From Doryteuthis pealeii (Eukaryota > Mollusca > Cephalopoda > Myopsida > Loliginidae), in contig CM042157.1 in assembly GCA_023376005.1 (NCBI GenBank), forward strand, positions 64,486,162-64,550,161: a DNA stretch of 64,000 nucleotides, read 5' to 3'. Of the stretch, positions 9,891 to 19,175 are shown one piece after another. The notes beneath the pieces are model-generated. The model ran no database searches and was not told the origin of the DNA. It saw only the letters and a program-made list of their open reading frames with translations. Every line of letters begins with the position of its first letter. The stretch's first letter is position 1. The translations under genes were made by a program, and so were the position numbers.

Positions 9891-9942
<52 letters not shown>
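9888..9942. repeat. (TA)n array
   Basis: About 27 TA units, abutting the SINE-2 fragment. Confidence 0.95.
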
Positions 9943-9943
<1 letters not shown>

Positions 9944-10111
9944 TTTGGTGCGGTACCAAGTTTCTTGGTACAAGGTGATTCTAGGCGGGTGCTAATTCTC
10001 TACCCGTAGTTTGTTGTAGAGTTCAGGTTCCGTATGAGAGCTCAATGTTTAATTATTGTAAACAGAGCAAATTTATTTGTGAATAAAAAGGCCTTAAATA
10101 CCATGGGTATC

Positions 10112-10165
10112 GTGGTTATGGACCATTTCCACTCGCGAGTATGTTCACGAGCTTCTTCAGACCAC
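10112..10165 (-). ncRNA. Type I hammerhead ribozyme motif, left palindrome arm
   Basis: Exact complement of the motif at 10371-10424; see that entry for the fold. Because both arms carry it, transcripts from either strand would contain a ribozyme. Confidence 0.55.
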
Positions 10166-10370
10166 TGATATATTTTATTTAGACAGGCACATGGCCAAAC
10201 TCATTTTATATTCATACATTTCACCTCCCTCATTATTTTATTTAGACAGGCACATGGCCAAACTCATTTTATATTCATACATTTCACCTCCCTCATTCAT
10301 GAATGAGGGAGGTGAAATGTATGAATATAAAATGAGTTTGGCCATGTGCCTGTCTAAATAAAATATATCA

Positions 10371-10424
10371 GTGGTCTGAAGAAGCTCGTGAACATACTCG
10401 CGAGTGGAAATGGTCCATAACCAC
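10371..10424 (+). ncRNA. Type I hammerhead ribozyme motif, right palindrome arm
   Basis: Elements in order: stem I strand GTGGT (10371-10375), core CTGAAGA (10376-10382), stem II with CTCG (10385-10388) and CGAG (10401-10404), core GAAA (10407-10410), stem III AUGG/CCAU (10410-10413 with 10415-10418), cleavage-site A10419, and stem I partner ACCAC (10420-10424). Stem I pairs perfectly. The weak point is the base of stem II, where A383 faces G406 and G384 faces U405, so activity may be low. Predicted cleavage is after 10419. Confidence 0.6.
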
Positions 10425-10456
10425 GATACCCATGGTATTTAAGGCCTTTTTATTCC

Positions 10457-10510
<54 letters not shown>

Positions 10511-10698
10511 CATATTATATAATATCAACCTTTATTTCTTAGTGGTATATAAGACACATTGCAAATTTTAAATGCATTAATAACATGTGCTGTTTTGAGG
10601 CAAATCTAACTACGATTTTCATAATTGTAATCTTTTTACACGTGTTCTTATTTAATTTCGAATATTAATAAAAAATGGACTCTACGCCATCGTCTTTA

Positions 10699-10699
<1 letters not shown>

Positions 10700-10777
<78 letters not shown>
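10700..10777. repeat. (CA)n-(TA)n compound microsatellite
   Basis: About 19 CA units followed by 18 TA units. Confidence 0.95.
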
Positions 10778-10779
<2 letters not shown>

Positions 10780-10974
10780 GAATTAAACAAAAGGAACGTC
10801 TTCTGTTTAACAATTTTATTAACAATCTTTTCGAGCTTCCTGGCCAAATTTCTTTTAATTTGGAGGGAATCCGTGGATTAGTCCACCGAAATTTTTATCC
10901 CAATATATCTATGAGTACCACATCTTGGTAATCTGATGTATGTGCGGTAAATCAGATGAGAACTGTTGGTATTT

Positions 10975-11075
10975 CTTTCGCCCCACCTGAGCAAAACACT
11001 CTTCTTGGTCTAGCGCTAGCTAAAAACGGATAGACTCCCCCGCCGGTTGGCTGCTGATACCGACAATATGCCACT
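10975..11075 (+). mobile_element. SINE-2 3' half, sense
   Basis: Reads 'ttggtctagcgctagc' and 'ggctgctgataccgaca', the complement of other SINE-2 copies. It runs into a TA array at 11085-11138. Confidence 0.7.
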
Positions 11076-11083
11076 ACTCAGAT

Positions 11084-11142
<59 letters not shown>

Positions 11143-11234
11143 TACTGATGTATTTAGACAACCTTTCTCTTAAGCATGTTTCAGAAAGAAAAAAAAAACA
11201 CAATTTCTCTGTCTCTTTCACACACCACCAACCC

Positions 11235-11237
<3 letters not shown>

Positions 11238-11283
<46 letters not shown>
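11238..11283. repeat. (TA)n array
   Basis: About 22 TA units. Others nearby are 11085-11138 and 11650-11696, and together they flank the ribozyme-bearing unit at 11290-11640. Confidence 0.95.
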
Positions 11284-11286
<3 letters not shown>

Positions 11287-11410
11287 TGGGGGAGATTATG
11301 TGCTTAATTGAAGTCATACCTAATTTGAGAATTAATTAGTTATAATTAAATGAATTAGGCGTGCATATCGGTTTAAATGTAAGGCGTAAACAAATCGAGA
11401 AAAAGTCAAT

Positions 11411-11452
11411 CTCTGTATGTACATTTCAGCCTATTAGGCCTCATCAGCAGAG
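11411..11452 (-). ncRNA. Type I hammerhead ribozyme motif (canonical core)
   Basis: On the minus strand, in order: stem I CUCUG (plus 11448-11452), core CUGAUGA (plus 11441-11447), stem II GGCC/GGCU with loop UAAUA (plus 11428-11440), core GAAA (plus 11424-11427), stem III AUGU/ACAU formed by the palindrome AUGUACAU (plus 11417-11424), cleavage-site A (plus 11416), and stem I partner CAGAG (plus 11411-11415). Every invariant hammerhead nucleotide is present. The loopless stem III resembles the minimal stem III of hammerheads in Penelope-like elements and animal retrozymes, which are thought to act as dimers. About 25 nt upstream is a box-B-like GGGTTCGAAC (plus 11489-11498). The copy at 23484-23525 is identical. 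Confidence 0.8.
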
Positions 11453-11475
11453 TTATAGACAGAACAGTGGCTTGT

Positions 11476-11516
11476 TCGAACCCTATCTGTCAGCCTGGCA
11501 GATAGGGTTCGAATCA
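11476..11516. repeat. 14-bp-arm hairpin beside the hammerhead
   Basis: TCGAACCCTATCTG and its exact complement CAGATAGGGTTCGA flank a 9-nt loop. Each arm contains a box-B-like TTCGAA segment. It could be a transcription-promoter duplication or an RNA structural element of the ribozyme-bearing repeat. Confidence 0.6.
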
Positions 11517-11649
11517 CCATGAGATTAACAAAGGAACAGAGAGTAAAATTCATGTTGGGAAAAATCAAGGATAATCAAAAAGGTTTTAATTTTGTTCCAC
11601 TTAAACAAAGGGTGTTACTTATGCCGCACTATGTAGTGTGTGTGTGTGT

Positions 11650-11697
<48 letters not shown>

Positions 11698-12239
11698 TTA
11701 ACATTCACTATATTTCCTTGACCACCCAACATAAGTGCATGTTTCAGTTACCATTTCAAACACCTTGACAACGATCTAAACATTTACCTCCTACTCGTCT
11801 CATGCATATCTCAACAACTCATGACGTACGCAAAAAAAAAACAAAACAAAAAAAGACAAAAACAAAAGAAAAGACAAAGAAAATAAAAGAAGAAAAAATC
11901 CCTGTTTGATGAACGACTACCGTTTCCCGCGGACGGAACGAAGAAAAATAAATAAATAAATAAATAGAGAATGAAAGCAAGGGAGATAAATCTTGCCAAT
12001 GCCGGTTTGACAGGCGTCACCGGTGGCTTTTAAACGAATGAAAAGACCGTATTTGAAGGCATACTGAGACAGAAAGGCAAATTTGGTAGAATTCGATACG
12101 TGCCCATTATGCAAGGGTTGTGCTTTTTTATGCACCTAGATAATGGATTTGTACGTGAAATGAATTATATGCAAATTTAAAATTGGCTGAATTGGAGGAC
12201 CTTTATTCTTGTTGCTTTTAGCATTGCTTGTGCGCGAAT

Positions 12240-12530
12240 GTGTGAATATTTATCACCTACCCCACGTGTAAGGGTTTTGGCACAAGGCCCTATTAATGTG
12301 GGACCACCCACGAACCGAAGCTCATGGGAGGCGGGTGCAAAAATGCGTTGATCCCGTCGGTATTCCCCCTGAAAGGGCGGCTCAGTCACCAGGCAATAAA
12401 CCTAGACATACCCCTTTAAATCGAAGGGGCAGTTGTTACCTGGGGATCAACGATGTTAGCTTACGTGGTCCAGGGCCGAAGTCACCGGACTCTCCTCTCG
12501 AAACCAACTAGAATTGTGCGCGAATGTGTA
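12240..12530 (+). mobile_element. SINE-5 copy, sense
   Basis: Contains 'ggcacaaggccctattaatg', 'gatcccgtcggtattcccc', 'gcaataaacctagac' and 'gtcaccggactc', matching 7872-8215 in inverse. It is flanked by two copies of 'ttgtgcgcgaatgtgt' (12227 and 12513), a probable target duplication. Contig B copy: 24310-24612. Confidence 0.65.
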
Positions 12531-12990
12531 TGCCTGTGGTGACTCCGGGGGTCGGGCTTGTCTTGTTCAGCCCGAGTTAGTCAACATTCAAGTATATTTT
12601 TCAAAGCAATAAATACTTTCGTAATGTGCCATTTTTATTCTTGACTTCAGCTGGATTTAAAATTAATTGCTGTAACTCAATGCCTCAAAATATTAACAGA
12701 AATATATTTCGTTAATATTGTTCATGATAAAAGGGGAGGCAGGAAGAAAGAAAAAAAATGAACGGGGCTAATCGGGTTCGGGAGGTCGAAGCCCTACCAA
12801 GCTGGAGACTTACATAGAGACTAGACAATAATCCGATCCCTATCAGTAATCGCTTCTGGCCAGTCCTTCACACGGCATCAAGAATCCGCGTAGACATGAT
12901 TGATGTGGGTCTTTGTTGGTCGGCTCCCACTGGTGTACCCATGTGTATGTAACACAGGAGAGCGTCACTTATGAGTTCGTCCTTGCTTCT
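12531..12990. other. No recognised feature
   Basis: Unique-looking sequence. The end of this stretch (12960-13050) becomes a CT array. Confidence 0.4.
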
Positions 12991-12992
12991 TC

Positions 12993-12997
<5 letters not shown>

Positions 12998-13048
<51 letters not shown>

Positions 13049-13052
13049 CTCT
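12998..13052. repeat. (CT)n microsatellite
   Basis: Interrupted CT array. Confidence 0.95.
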
Positions 13053-13185
13053 CTCGCTCTAAATATATATATATATGTATATATCGGTTTACACAAAATT
13101 CACACTATCATTGGGAAGAACGTGCAGTTATATATATATATATAAAATATATATATATAATATATAATATATATATATATATACA

Positions 13186-13772
13186 CAGGGTGGGCAAAAA
13201 TAGGTTACATTTAACACTTAAAATGTTACCTTTACTAGAAATCTAGACATTTATTTACGTATATTTACATACATTATATTTACATATTAGACATTTTACA
13301 TTCAACATTTAAAATCTCAAGTGCTCAAAGTATCCACCTTCAACCTTACAGCAATCTTCGTATCTGTCCAAAACACTTTGGCACACAGTACGACACAAAT
13401 TCCGATCTCTATCAATTTCAGTGAATGCATCTGAAATGTAATCTTTCAATTCATTCAGTGTGTTGGGATTTCTCTCGTAAACCTTGTTCTTGACTACCCC
13501 CCCCCCAATAAAGAAAAGAAATCCATTGGTGTCAGGTCAGGTGAACGTGGTGTCCATTCAATGCCGCCCCGCCTTCCAAGCCAATGCTGCAGAAAGGCTT
13601 GATGAAGATACTCTCTTACTATCCGCGCATAATGTGGAGGTGCTCCGTCTTGTAGAATAAGGGATCAGTATTTTTTTCTTCTATAATTTATATCTAAAAT
13701 GTGATTGTGAAGGTGAAACAGATAATGAAGTAACTGTAACCCTATTTTTGGCTCAAACAGTATAATTTATAT
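13186..13772 (-). pseudogene. Mariner-like element, internally deleted (3' half of transposase)
   Basis: Terminal inverted repeats: left 'cagggtgggcaaaaatagg', right 'ccctatttttggctcaaac', which in contig B is the better-preserved 'cctatttttggcccaccctg'. They sit against TA dinucleotides in a TA-rich site. The minus strand reads LQDGAPPHYARIVREYLHQA, then HWLGRRGGIEW and PRSPDLTPMDFF, the region holding the last two catalytic aspartates of IS630/Tc1/mariner transposases. The N-terminal half is missing and a poly-C run shifts the frame after DFF. It is non-autonomous. The contig B copy has a stop where this one has Q before HWLGRR. Confidence 0.85.
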
Positions 13773-13971
13773 ATCACCTCTACATGTTGGTTATATGAAA
13801 AAAGTTTCTTGAATCAAGAATACAACCACCAGATGAAACTCAAGTGTCTTATACATATACGAAAATGGTGTGAAAACTTCATAGGCTAAAAAGTTAATAT
13901 GATGACGTCACAATGGCTTTTTTAACCAATAGAATCCAAGTACTGTAACATCAATGAAAGAAGAGTGTAGA

Positions 13972-14297
13972 TGTTACATAATTATTAGATCCCTAATACT
14001 TATATAAGGTAGTATAGAAACATAATGGCGATTAGTGCAGCGGATGGCCTTGAGAGTGAGTGACGGCGCTTGACCTCACTCTCACCTTACCTTCCGGGGA
14101 TAAATCGTGAGAACCGGAAGGCATAGAAAACCCTGTCTTCCGGTTTAAGGATAGTAAGTAAGTCTCAGTCAGTTAGCAGGTAGGAGCCGAGCCCGATAGG
14201 ATGTAAGTCGATCTGCGCAGATGTCTGGTGGGGATTTAACAATAAAATAAGATCAAAAGTAAATCGAAGTCTTGTGTTTATTATCTAAAAACTAACA
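13972..14297 (+). mobile_element. LTR of an LTR retrotransposon, family L
   Basis: About 326 bp starting TGTTACATAATTATTAG and ending CTAACA, with a TATA-like 'acttatataagg' and a polyadenylation signal AATAAA near the 3' side. Independent copies of near-equal length are at 36709-37031 and, inverted, 58179-58494. This fits an LTR better than other repeats. No second LTR or pol gene is present nearby. Confidence 0.65.
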
Positions 14298-14515
14298 ATG
14301 ACACAGGGCTTCTGATAACGAGAAATCCCTATCAGAAAACCAGACCGAAATCCTCAAGTCAACTCCAGACGCAAGATCTTAGAAGATGCCAGACCAAGAT
14401 AGATGATAGAAATACCAAAGACGATCAGAATAGCAAAGCCGGCCAGAAGAAAATACGACCAAAAGTAAGAAGTAAGAAAGGGTATGCAACATAGACCGCA
14501 AGGGTGACTATGTTG
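14298..14515 (+). mobile_element. Leader region following the family-L LTR
   Basis: The sequence 'acacagggcttctgataa', then AC-rich 'ccagaccgaaatcc' and 'gccggccagaagaaaa', recurs downstream of the LTR at 37032-37200. It is therefore part of the element, probably primer-binding site and leader, truncated before gag. Confidence 0.55.
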
Positions 14516-14606
14516 GAGAAAAAAAAATGTCATCTGATCAAATTTCGTGAGAATATCTTGGTCAGCCTATGAACTTTTCGGCCAACACTCGAATATATAT
14601 AGTAAA

Positions 14607-14858
14607 ATAAGTAAAGTCGTTGGGGTGGCTTAAAGTCGGTATCAACCAGGCAGCGAGGAAGTCTATCCCATTTTCACTAGCACTAGACCAAGGATATTGC
14701 TTAGGTGCCTAAGGGGGAGCGCCACTCCTACTATCTGCTCCTCACTTTACCGCACTTATCCCTGTGCTACTCATCCGCTGAGTTGGCGAGGACCGGTATC
14801 GAACCAGGAACCTCGAGGTTCCCTGCCGGACACACTACCGACTGAGCTAAACCGATCC
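14607..14858 (-). mobile_element. SINE-2, near full length
   Basis: The tRNA-like head has box A (plus 14834-14852) and box B 'ggtatcgaacc' (plus 14795-14805). The middle and 3' blocks are as at 943-1196. Confidence 0.85.
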
Positions 14859-14869
14859 CTTGTAAAAAA

Positions 14870-15260
14870 AAAAAAATGATTCATTTTGTTTATCGACAAT
14901 AGCAAAATTGTGAATATAATGATTTCTTTTAGGTTAAATAGAATATGTCCCAGATGTTTACAAAATGTCCACGTTATTTCGGAGCAGGTGTTGTATTAAG
15001 ACTGAATTACCTGAACTGGTTGATACGGGCAAATCACCGTTGACCTTTCGTGTTGTTATTTTATTTCTCACATTTTCTTAAAAAATTGAGGCTTTATTTA
15101 CTATAAATATATTACGACAATAGGTATATGAAAATAGGTATAATTTTCTTTGTTCATTTTTAGATTTACATTGAAATATATTTTCCCATTGTCAATTACC
15201 TGAATACCTTTGCTTTCAAAAGGTATTGATCGATTCATTTTCTGTGCTCAAATTTAGACT
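14870..15260. other. No recognised feature
   Basis: AT-rich, no family match. Confidence 0.4.
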
Positions 15261-15262
15261 CA

Positions 15263-15264
<2 letters not shown>

Positions 15265-15313
<49 letters not shown>

Positions 15314-15510
15314 ATATATATATATATAATATATGTATGTAGGTGTTTGTGTGTGTGTATGTGTGTGTGTCGTATCAGCACAGTTATGTCAGTAATGTAT
15401 GTTTATCCACATACATATATCTATACTTAATATCTATGTGTAGTTACATATATATTATATCCTATATATATATATATATATAATATTATATATATATATA
15501 TATGCATGCG
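15265..15510. repeat. (CA)n, (TA)n, (GT)n compound microsatellites
   Basis: CA array 15265-15296, followed by TA and GT tracts to about 15510. Confidence 0.9.
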
Positions 15511-15529
15511 AGTGTATATATATATATTT

Positions 15530-15812
15530 ACCAACCCCCGCACGAGCAGGATGTGACAACCAAGGTCAATTTCTTAAGCGGAGTTTAACAGGTTTGAATT
15601 CAGAGTTTTCCTTCTCCTAGACCGGTTGCCTAACCAAGGTTAAAGAGCCCAGTCTGCCCTACCATTTACCCATAGCTGGAGGGAGAGTAGAATTCATACC
15701 TTTCCCAAGGGTATTAGCGCTAAGTGAAATGCAATTACCACGTCCAGGATTTGAACTCGGGTCGACGAGTCCATTTCCCATGACTTTAACCATTACACCA
15801 CGCGCTTCCTAA
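15530..15812 (-). mobile_element. SINE-3, near full length
   Basis: On the minus strand the tRNA-like head has 'ggtgtaatggttaaagtc' and box B 'gagttcaaatcctgg' (plus 15748-15762). The body has 'gcgctaatacccttggg' and the 3' end is 'cctgctcgtgcgggggttgg' then TAAATATATA. The 3' end runs straight into a TA tract, as it does at 27552, 58858 and 61350. Confidence 0.8.
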
Positions 15813-15842
15813 TGCGTGTGTATATATGCGTGTGTATGTGTC

Positions 15843-16235
15843 CCTGTGCGTATAGAACCAACCTCAATATGACATTTGGGTGCAAATGTACTTGGTGCAC
15901 TTTGAAAACTAGAGAGACAATCCCACCGCCTTTTAGCACATATATGATAAAAAGGGTTGGGAGTTTGCCATAAGAACCATAAGGTTGGGACAATCATATA
16001 GGTGCTAGGGCTTGGCGTTACTAGTCGCTTGATTGCCCGTTTAGCCTAAGTAAGGGCCAAAGTAGAGCGTTGCATGTCATGGACGGCTTAGCCATCAGGA
16101 TTCTGTCCTTAAGAATCACGGTTCGTCACACACGGCTAACAGGTGGTTCCATTGGGGAAATTTAACTCCTCGGCAACTCTGTGCTCTTGGTGTATTCTAC
16201 AGCGCCAGCCGACAGAGCGGCCTATGCAGACCAAG
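15843..16235 (-). mobile_element. SINE-1, 5' two-thirds, antisense
   Basis: Blocks 'aaaagggttgggagtttg', 'cataggtgctagggcttgg', 'taagggccaaagtagagc' and 'agcgccagccgacag' follow the order of 54941-55545. The 3' tail is missing. Confidence 0.75.
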
Positions 16236-16372
16236 AAACAAAAAAAAAAATAATAAAGAAAGAAAGGAACATTTTACAACTAGATAATAAAAAGGCTGAA
16301 TTATTATCATACCAAGAACACCATTTTCGGAGGGGTTGGGTACTTAGCCCACTGCAAAGGATGTAAGTAAAA

Positions 16373-16500
16373 AAGTAAGTAAAGTCGTCGGGGTGGCCTA
16401 AAGTCGGTATCAGCCAGACAGCGGGGGAGTTTATCCCTTTTTCACTAGCGCTAGACCAAGGAGATTCTTTTTGCCTCTGAGGCAGAGTGCCTATGGAAAT
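16373..16500 (-). mobile_element. SINE-2 3' half
   Basis: Blocks 'agtcgtcggggtggcc' and 'agcgctagaccaaggaga' are present and the head is missing. The missing head-like piece appears about 400 bp on, at 16905-17033, so the copy was probably split by an insertion of 16500-16900. Confidence 0.75.
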
Positions 16501-16904
16501 AAGTCTTGGTTCATTCGTCTTGTATCCTATCCCCCAAATAAAAGTATTACTTACTTCGTGTGGGCTGGTGAGCTGAAATAGAATTTAACGAAAAGAAGGA
16601 AAGGAAAGAGACAGGGATGACTTTAAAGTAAGACCTTTATTATCGGGTTCACACTATTTCGTTTGAGGGGATATATTTCCCGAACAATTCGATAGGTGTT
16701 ACCTCTCCAAAGTCTCAAAGTCCAAGTGTCTTAGAGACCTTTTCGACGCCAAAAACTTGGAGTTTTATTTTCCTGTGCATGCCCAGAAGGCTCTACCTGT
16801 CCTAAGCCCTCTGGGAGATTGTTATTTTTGTCTTTTTATTTATTTATTTTTTGTTTTACTTTTGTTTTATTTATTTTTACTTTTATTAATCACCACACGA
16901 CACA

Positions 16905-17033
16905 CCTACCATCAGCTCCTTATTTTATTGACCAGACCTCTTAGCTACTCATACGCTGAGTTGGCGAGGGCCAGTATCAAGCCTGGAACCTTGTGGTTCC
17001 CGGGCGGACGTTCTACCGACTGAACTAAACCGA
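16905..17033 (-). mobile_element. SINE-2 head half
   Basis: 'ctaccatcagctcctt' leads into the tRNA-like 'tctaccgactgaactaaacc'. Box B is degraded ('agtatcaagcctgg'). It is the likely partner of 16373-16500. Confidence 0.7.
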
Positions 17034-17299
17034 ATCGGCGTATTTCAGGCCTCGTTTTGGAATTACATTTGTTAATAACGTTGTTGTTGTTGTTGTTGTT
17101 TTCAAGGACGGGACCAGCGAGCGTTAATTTAGAATATTATCTGGGATGAGTGGTTTACTACGAACCAATGAGTTAGCTCAAATGACGTCTGACATTATTG
17201 GTTTTCGAAACTCAGAAGGCAGAAAGATCAGTTCCGGTGAAAAATCTACTAATTGAAAAGAAACATATGTACACACTCACGCTCAAATCCTCACTCATG

Positions 17300-17300
17300 T

Positions 17301-17340
<40 letters not shown>

Positions 17341-17341
17341 A

Positions 17342-17374
<33 letters not shown>

Positions 17375-17385
17375 ATATTATATAT
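17300..17385. repeat. (CT)n-(CA)n compound microsatellite
   Basis: CT array then CA array. Confidence 0.95.
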
Positions 17386-17687
17386 ATAGAATGTTTCTGG
17401 TATGTACATGTTGACTTAATAACTCCGAAAAGAGATGTCATTCTGATTTGAAATCTCACAGAAACATTATTGCGTTTCTAGCTAAGAAACACACAAAATT
17501 TGGTATTTGATTTTTTACTAATTAAATGATATTTTAATAATTAAACAAAAATCAACCAATTTCTAGAACTCTTCACAGTAAGGAAACATAAAGTAAGGAA
17601 AATTGGGTAAAAAAGGAAATGAATAAGACTAATACATTTCACTTTAACACAACAGGTTAGGAATTCTCTCTTTCACCCTGTCTATTC

Positions 17688-17689
<2 letters not shown>

Positions 17690-17750
<61 letters not shown>
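17690..17750. repeat. (CT)n microsatellite
   Basis: About 28 CT units. Confidence 0.95.
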
Positions 17751-17752
<2 letters not shown>

Positions 17753-17829
17753 GTGTTCGTCTCTCTCAATAAAATTATATTTAAAACAAGTTTAGGATTA
17801 CATTTTTAAAATGATATTTTAAATGTAAA

Positions 17830-17987
17830 CAAAAGCATTTCTAAAAAAAAACAACAACATTGTAATGTACGAATTCTCTGCGATATTTATAAAATATTTT
17901 CCTCTTATTCTCTCTACTCCTGTTTTCTCCCTTCTCACTGGTGTTTCCTACAAATGAATTAGTCCGGTCATGGACCGGGTACTTTTG

Positions 17988-17991
<4 letters not shown>
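17830..17991 (+). mobile_element. Helitron-like 3' end (family H2)
   Basis: The terminal hairpin GTCCGGTCATGGACC is followed by 'gggtacttttg' and then CTAA at 17988-17991, directly against a TA array. A hairpin shortly before a CTRR terminus is the hallmark of a Helitron 3' end. The ~160 bp before it ('gtaaacaaaa...ctctgcgatattta') recurs before the similar end near 18990, so it is part of the element. The 5' end is not identified. Confidence 0.6.
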
Positions 17992-18024
<33 letters not shown>

Positions 18025-18373
18025 AATATATACTACTGATTAGAATAAGAAGTTTACTTCACCAATATAGTGTATTTATTTGGTTAGAAAGAAGTGAAAT
18101 AATATTTCTAAATATGTAATTTGTATGTGTTTTTTATCGATTGAATTATTTTTACAGCGAAGTAAATAATAAACGAAAACATTTAATTTAGCAATTAGTA
18201 TAACTCAAATTTTGTTTTATTATTGATACTTCATTTTAGAATGAAAAATATATCCATATATCCAAAAAGAAAAAGAAAAGAAAAGAAAAAGAATTGTAAT
18301 ACGAACAATTGTAAGTGTTTAATTCTTAGCATTTTATTGTTACATTTTAATACGGTAAAAAAGAAGGTGACCA

Positions 18374-18630
18374 TATGACTTTAGCACCCCCTTTTGCGAT
18401 CTCGATTCATAAGGACATTTTTTTCATTACACCGTCAAAATCTGGTTGTTTTGTTAATAGACGATTTTTTTAAATTTTCTTTTTAATTATAAAACTAACC
18501 CCAACCCTAACCCTTAGCCCTAACCCCTAACCCTAACCTTACAAAACAACCGGATTTTGACGGTGTAAATGAAAAAAATGTCCTATGAATCGAGATCACA
18601 AAAGGGGTGCCTAAAGTCACATGCTCCAAA
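18374..18630. mobile_element. Foldback MITE with telomere-like core, copy 2
   Basis: The terminal repeats 'catatgac-tttag-cacccc' and 'ggggtgcctaaagtcacatg' enclose 'taaccctaacccttagcccta'-type repeats. Its arms match copy 1 at 2272-2529 (with 'ttttcattacaccgtcaaaa'), but the flanks differ, showing transposition of the whole unit. Single-base losses near the termini are absent in contig B (30407-30656) and look like sequencing errors. Confidence 0.75.
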
Positions 18631-18939
18631 GAAGGAATTAAACGAATACATTTCATTTCTACCAGCTCGCTTAAGAAAATAAAATTGTTTCAAAAATGTA
18701 CATAACAAAAAGAGACTATTCTTAAAATAAACGAATAGTATAAAATCTCTAGCTCTGTTTATCGTTAGATCTTTAATAAAGTTTGATGAATTCATAAAAA
18801 AATGATATCTTAAATGTAAACAAAAAGAAAAAATCCTAAAAATAAACAAATATTCTACTATACAAATTCTCGGCGATTTTTAAAAAAATTTTATAAATCA
18901 TTTTCCTCTATTCCCCTTACTTCCAGTTTCTACCACCTC

Positions 18940-19055
18940 ACTCTTGGTATTTTAATTCTTTTTTAGTCCATGCAAGACCGGGTACTTTGCTAGTATATAT
19001 ATAATATACACAGCAAAGTACCCGGTCCAAATGACCGGACTAAAAAGAATTATAT
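18940..19055. mobile_element. Two Helitron-like 3' ends facing each other (error-rich copy)
   Basis: A sense end 'gaccgggtactttgctag' and an antisense end 'cagcaaagtacccggtcc' face each other across a short TA tract. The better-read version is at 31005-31100. Confidence 0.55.
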
Positions 19056-19075
19056 AATATATATATATAATAATA

Positions 19076-19175
19076 NNNNNNNNNNNNNNNNNNNNNNNNN
19101 NNNNNNNNNNNNNNNNNNNNNNNNNNNNNNNNNNNNNNNNNNNNNNNNNNNNNNNNNNNNNNNNNNNNNNNNNNN
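19076..19175. other. Assembly gap, 100 N
   Basis: Exactly 100 undetermined bases, the conventional size for a gap of unknown length between scaffolded contigs. Frames that cross it are artefacts. Confidence 1.

Larger units (their letters stand above)
10085..10457. repeat. Near-perfect palindrome with a hammerhead motif in each arm
   Basis: The centre of symmetry is ATTCA/TGAAT near 10299/10300. The right arm (10300-10457) is matched base for base by the left arm, except that the left arm carries an extra ~66 bp direct duplication (two copies of 'aggcacatggccaaactc' at about 10183 and 10247). The same structure, duplication included, is in contig B (22155-22512), so it is not a read artefact of one contig. 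TA arrays lie outside (9888-9942 and 10460-10503). Confidence 0.9.
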
